A stretch of DNA of 9,775 nucleotides from Proteiniphilum sp. UBA5384 (lineage in GTDB: Bacteria; Bacteroidota; Bacteroidia; Bacteroidales; Dysgonomonadaceae): NCBI RefSeq assembly GCF_002410825.1, contig NZ_DHOS01000020.1:1-9775 (forward strand), written 5' to 3'. Each line of letters starts with the position of its first letter. Within the stretch, counting starts at the first letter, position 1. Below, piece by piece: positions 8,080-9,775 of the stretch. Under the pieces are notes generated by a model. The model did not search any database, was not told the origin of the DNA, and saw only the letters and a list, made by a program, of their open reading frames with translations. The translations under genes and the position numbers were made by a program.

Positions 8080-9222
8080 ATGAAATATATAATATTTACA
8101 CTAATTGTATGTGGTTGTACCTTTTTTGCCTCATGTGAAAAAGATAGTCTATCAGTAGAAATGCATCCATTCGGAGAGTTGTCAACCGGAGAACCGGTTA
8201 CTCTTTATCGTCTTAAGAGTGGTAATGGCTCCTATATGGATGTGATTGATTACGGTTGCCGGGTTGTGCGTATTTGCGTACCCGACAGAGAGGGAGTAAT
8301 AGAAGATATTGTTCCGGGATATGATAATATAAAAGATTTTGAATTTGGGTCAGAACGTTTTTTTGGATCCATAATCGGGCGTTTCGGTAATCGTATTGCT
8401 GACGGGAAATTTATGCTGGATGGGGAGCTCATACAGTTAACCTGTAATGAAATTCTCGCGGGTCGTCCAGGGCATCTGCATGGTGGTGAAAAAGGTTTCG
8501 ATCGCGTGATGTGGGATGCGGAAATCCTTCAGGAAGAAGATAGAGTGGGTGTGCAATTCCACCGTGTCAGTCCCGCCGGGGAAGAGGGTTACCCCGGCAA
8601 TCTCGATTGTAAGATCACCTATTGGTGGACTAAAGAGAATGTTTGGAAGATAGAATACTCTGCGACTACGGATAAACCGACCATTGTCAATTTGTCTAAC
8701 CACACTTACTTCAATCTGAAAGGGGCGAATGGGGGTTACGTGATGGACAATATAATGTGTGTTGAGTCGGATTATTATTTACCCAATGATATCCACTTCG
8801 TTCCATTGGGTCCTTCACTTCCGGTTGAAGATACACCCTTTGATTTACGTGAACCGAGAAGAATCGACCATGCTATTGATACCCCGAATGAACATCTATG
8901 TAATATGCGGGGATTTTCAGTGACCTGGGTGTTGAGAAACCAGACAGGAGAGTTGGCAAAGGCGGCTGACTTATGGGAGCCCGTGAGTGGGAGAGGAATA
9001 GAAACATGGACCACCGAACCGGGTCTGCTGACATATACAGGACGGCTGTTTTCAGATAAGGTTGTGGGAAAGGGGGGGATACCCGTCCAAAAATTTGGAG
9101 GAATGCTGCTCGAAACCTTGCATTACCCCAACTCACCCAATCATCCTGAATATCCTGCTACTACCCTCTATCCGGGTCAAACTTATTATTCCTCTACGGA
9201 GTTTAAATTTTATACTAAATAG
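8080..9222 (+). CDS. galM: Lipoprotein aldose 1-epimerase (mutarotase)
   Basis: A 380-aa GalM-family enzyme that interconverts the alpha and beta anomers of free aldoses such as galactose or glucose. Residues expected from characterised GalM proteins are all present: Arg105 in GNRI, His134 in HLHGG, His208 in NHTYFNL, Asp255 in TPFDLR and Glu345 in LLETLHYPNSPNHPE; Glu is the general base and the histidines act on the ring oxygen. The start at 8080 gives a short n-region, a hydrophobic core and the lipobox FASC with Cys19, so it should be a lipoprotein outside the cytoplasm. An in-frame ATG at 8062 (six extra residues) would work almost as well; 7987 would bury the signal sequence. An extracytoplasmic location suggests it treats sugars released from a glycan before uptake. 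Together with the upstream DUF5107 protein it gives two mutarotase-fold proteins side by side. Its 3' end overlaps the convergent SGNH remnant by 8 bp. Confidence 0.93.
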   Translation: MKYIIFTLIVCGCTFFASCEKDSLSVEMHPFGELSTGEPVTLYRLKSGNGSYMDVIDYGCRVVRICVPDREGVIEDIVPGYDNIKDFEFGSERFFGSIIGRFGNRIADGKFMLDGELIQLTCNEILAGRPGHLHGGEKGFDRVMWDAEILQEEDRVGVQFHRVSPAGEEGYPGNLDCKITYWWTKENVWKIEYSATTDKPTIVNLSNHTYFNLKGANGGYVMDNIMCVESDYYLPNDIHFVPLGPSLPVEDTPFDLREPRRIDHAIDTPNEHLCNMRGFSVTWVLRNQTGELAKAADLWEPVSGRGIETWTTEPGLLTYTGRLFSDKVVGKGGIPVQKFGGMLLETLHYPNSPNHPEYPATTLYPGQTYYSSTEFKFYTK

Positions 9223-9706
9223 TATCCTTGTAGAGGTGTGCCAGAACGAAACAATGGTAAAGTTCTTCCGCCAGCGTACTCGCACCCTCTACATTCAAAT
9301 GAACCCGGTCTGTTAAATGTTTGGCAGATGTGATTTTGTCACCTTCGATGAGAAGCAGGTTGTTGTCTGTCATTTGATATTCAGATACAATCTCTTTAAC
9401 GATATTCCGAAAATGTTCTGGTGTTAGTCCGGTTGTTGTATTGGAGGTTCTAGTCGTATGTAACAGGGTGATACAGTAAATGGCTGCTGATGGATGGTTT
9501 GCTCTGATTTCGGTTAGATATGCCCTGTAATTGGCTTCAAACTGGACTTGAGTTTGATTGGCACTCTCAAAGTCGTTGAATCCAATCAGGATAGTAATTA
9601 GGTCGGCTTGTGGTAAATCTTTGGACGTTGTCGCAACGGGTATGGAAATCCGAGCACCTCCTATTCCGAGATTATAGAGGGTCATCCCTAATTTCTGTGC
9701 CAATAA
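9215..9706 (-). pseudogene. 5'-truncated SGNH/GDSL hydrolase
   Basis: About 163 codons of an SGNH-superfamily hydrolase, a family that removes acyl groups from glycans, lipids or other esters. Visible, numbered from the Leu codon TTG at 9703: block II NLGIGG (11-16), block III GFND with Asn43 of the oxyanion hole, and block V DRVH with Asp132 and His135. Block I (GDS), which carries the catalytic serine, is missing. The frame opens with LLAQKLG, normally the middle of a helix between blocks I and II, and is closed upstream by TAA at 9709-9707, directly next to a sequence that looks like an insertion-element end. A translated product from TTG would lack the nucleophile and is expected to be inactive. 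The gene converges on galM with stop codons overlapping and no terminator between them. A glycan deacetylase role is only an inference from context. Confidence 0.75.
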
Positions 9707-9709
9707 TTA

Positions 9710-9775
9710 GGGTCTGCTGAATAATTGATATTTATGCTGAAAATCAGCAAATTAATCGATATAAAATTTGCATAA
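9710..9775. mobile_element. Probable end of an insertion sequence
   Basis: The SGNH homology stops abruptly at 9706-9709, and the remaining bases begin GGGTCTGCTGAATAAT, which resembles the type of terminal repeat seen on several transposase families; I cannot name the family. Inside it, TGCTGA occurs at 9715-9720 and again at 9735-9740, 20 bp apart. The second copy forms a perfect dyad with TCAGCA at 9744-9749 around AAA. These could be transposase-binding sites. No transposase coding sequence is reached before the window ends. Confidence 0.4.

Overview
The window looks like chromosomal DNA from a Bacteroidales member of the Bacteroidota (Bacteroides/Parabacteroides-like). The evidence is an AT-rich background, translation starts with no Shine-Dalgarno sequence, a promoter of the Bacteroides -33/-7 type (TTTG, 20 nt, TAnnTTTG) at the left edge, and a hybrid two-component regulator of the kind that controls polysaccharide utilization loci. 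The species cannot be fixed from the sequence alone.

Layout: (i) 1-129, promoter and leader. (ii) 130-4143 (+), a one-protein hybrid two-component system (HTCS): signal peptide, 14 propeller blades, Y_Y_Y domain, one membrane segment, histidine kinase, receiver and AraC-type DNA-binding domain. (iii) 4144-4522, a 379-bp gap with no convincing gene and a very AT-rich, repeat-bearing stretch just before the next gene. (iv) 4523-7915 (+), a large exported protein with a DUF5107-like (mutarotase-fold) N-terminal domain and a long TPR array. (v) 7916-8079, a gap holding a 20-bp RNA-type hairpin. (vi) 8080-9222 (+), a lipoprotein aldose 1-epimerase (GalM family) with all expected catalytic residues. 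(vii) 9215-9706 (-), the C-terminal part of an SGNH/GDSL hydrolase that has lost its nucleophile block. (viii) about 9710-9775, sequence that looks like one end of an insertion element.

How the parts may work together (inference): the HTCS senses a carbohydrate ligand in the periplasm and switches on the two genes downstream on the same strand. The DUF5107-TPR protein and the mutarotase, both exported and both predicted to have sugar-binding mutarotase-like folds, would act on a sugar outside the cytoplasm. The broken SGNH gene may be a lost deacylase from the same locus. No SusC/SusD pair and no recognised glycoside hydrolase lies in the window, so this is either the edge of a polysaccharide utilization locus or a small stand-alone HTCS-DUF5107-mutarotase unit. 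The most interesting points are that unit, non-consensus residues in the HTCS kinase and receiver pockets, the intergenic hairpin, and the gene truncation at the right edge.
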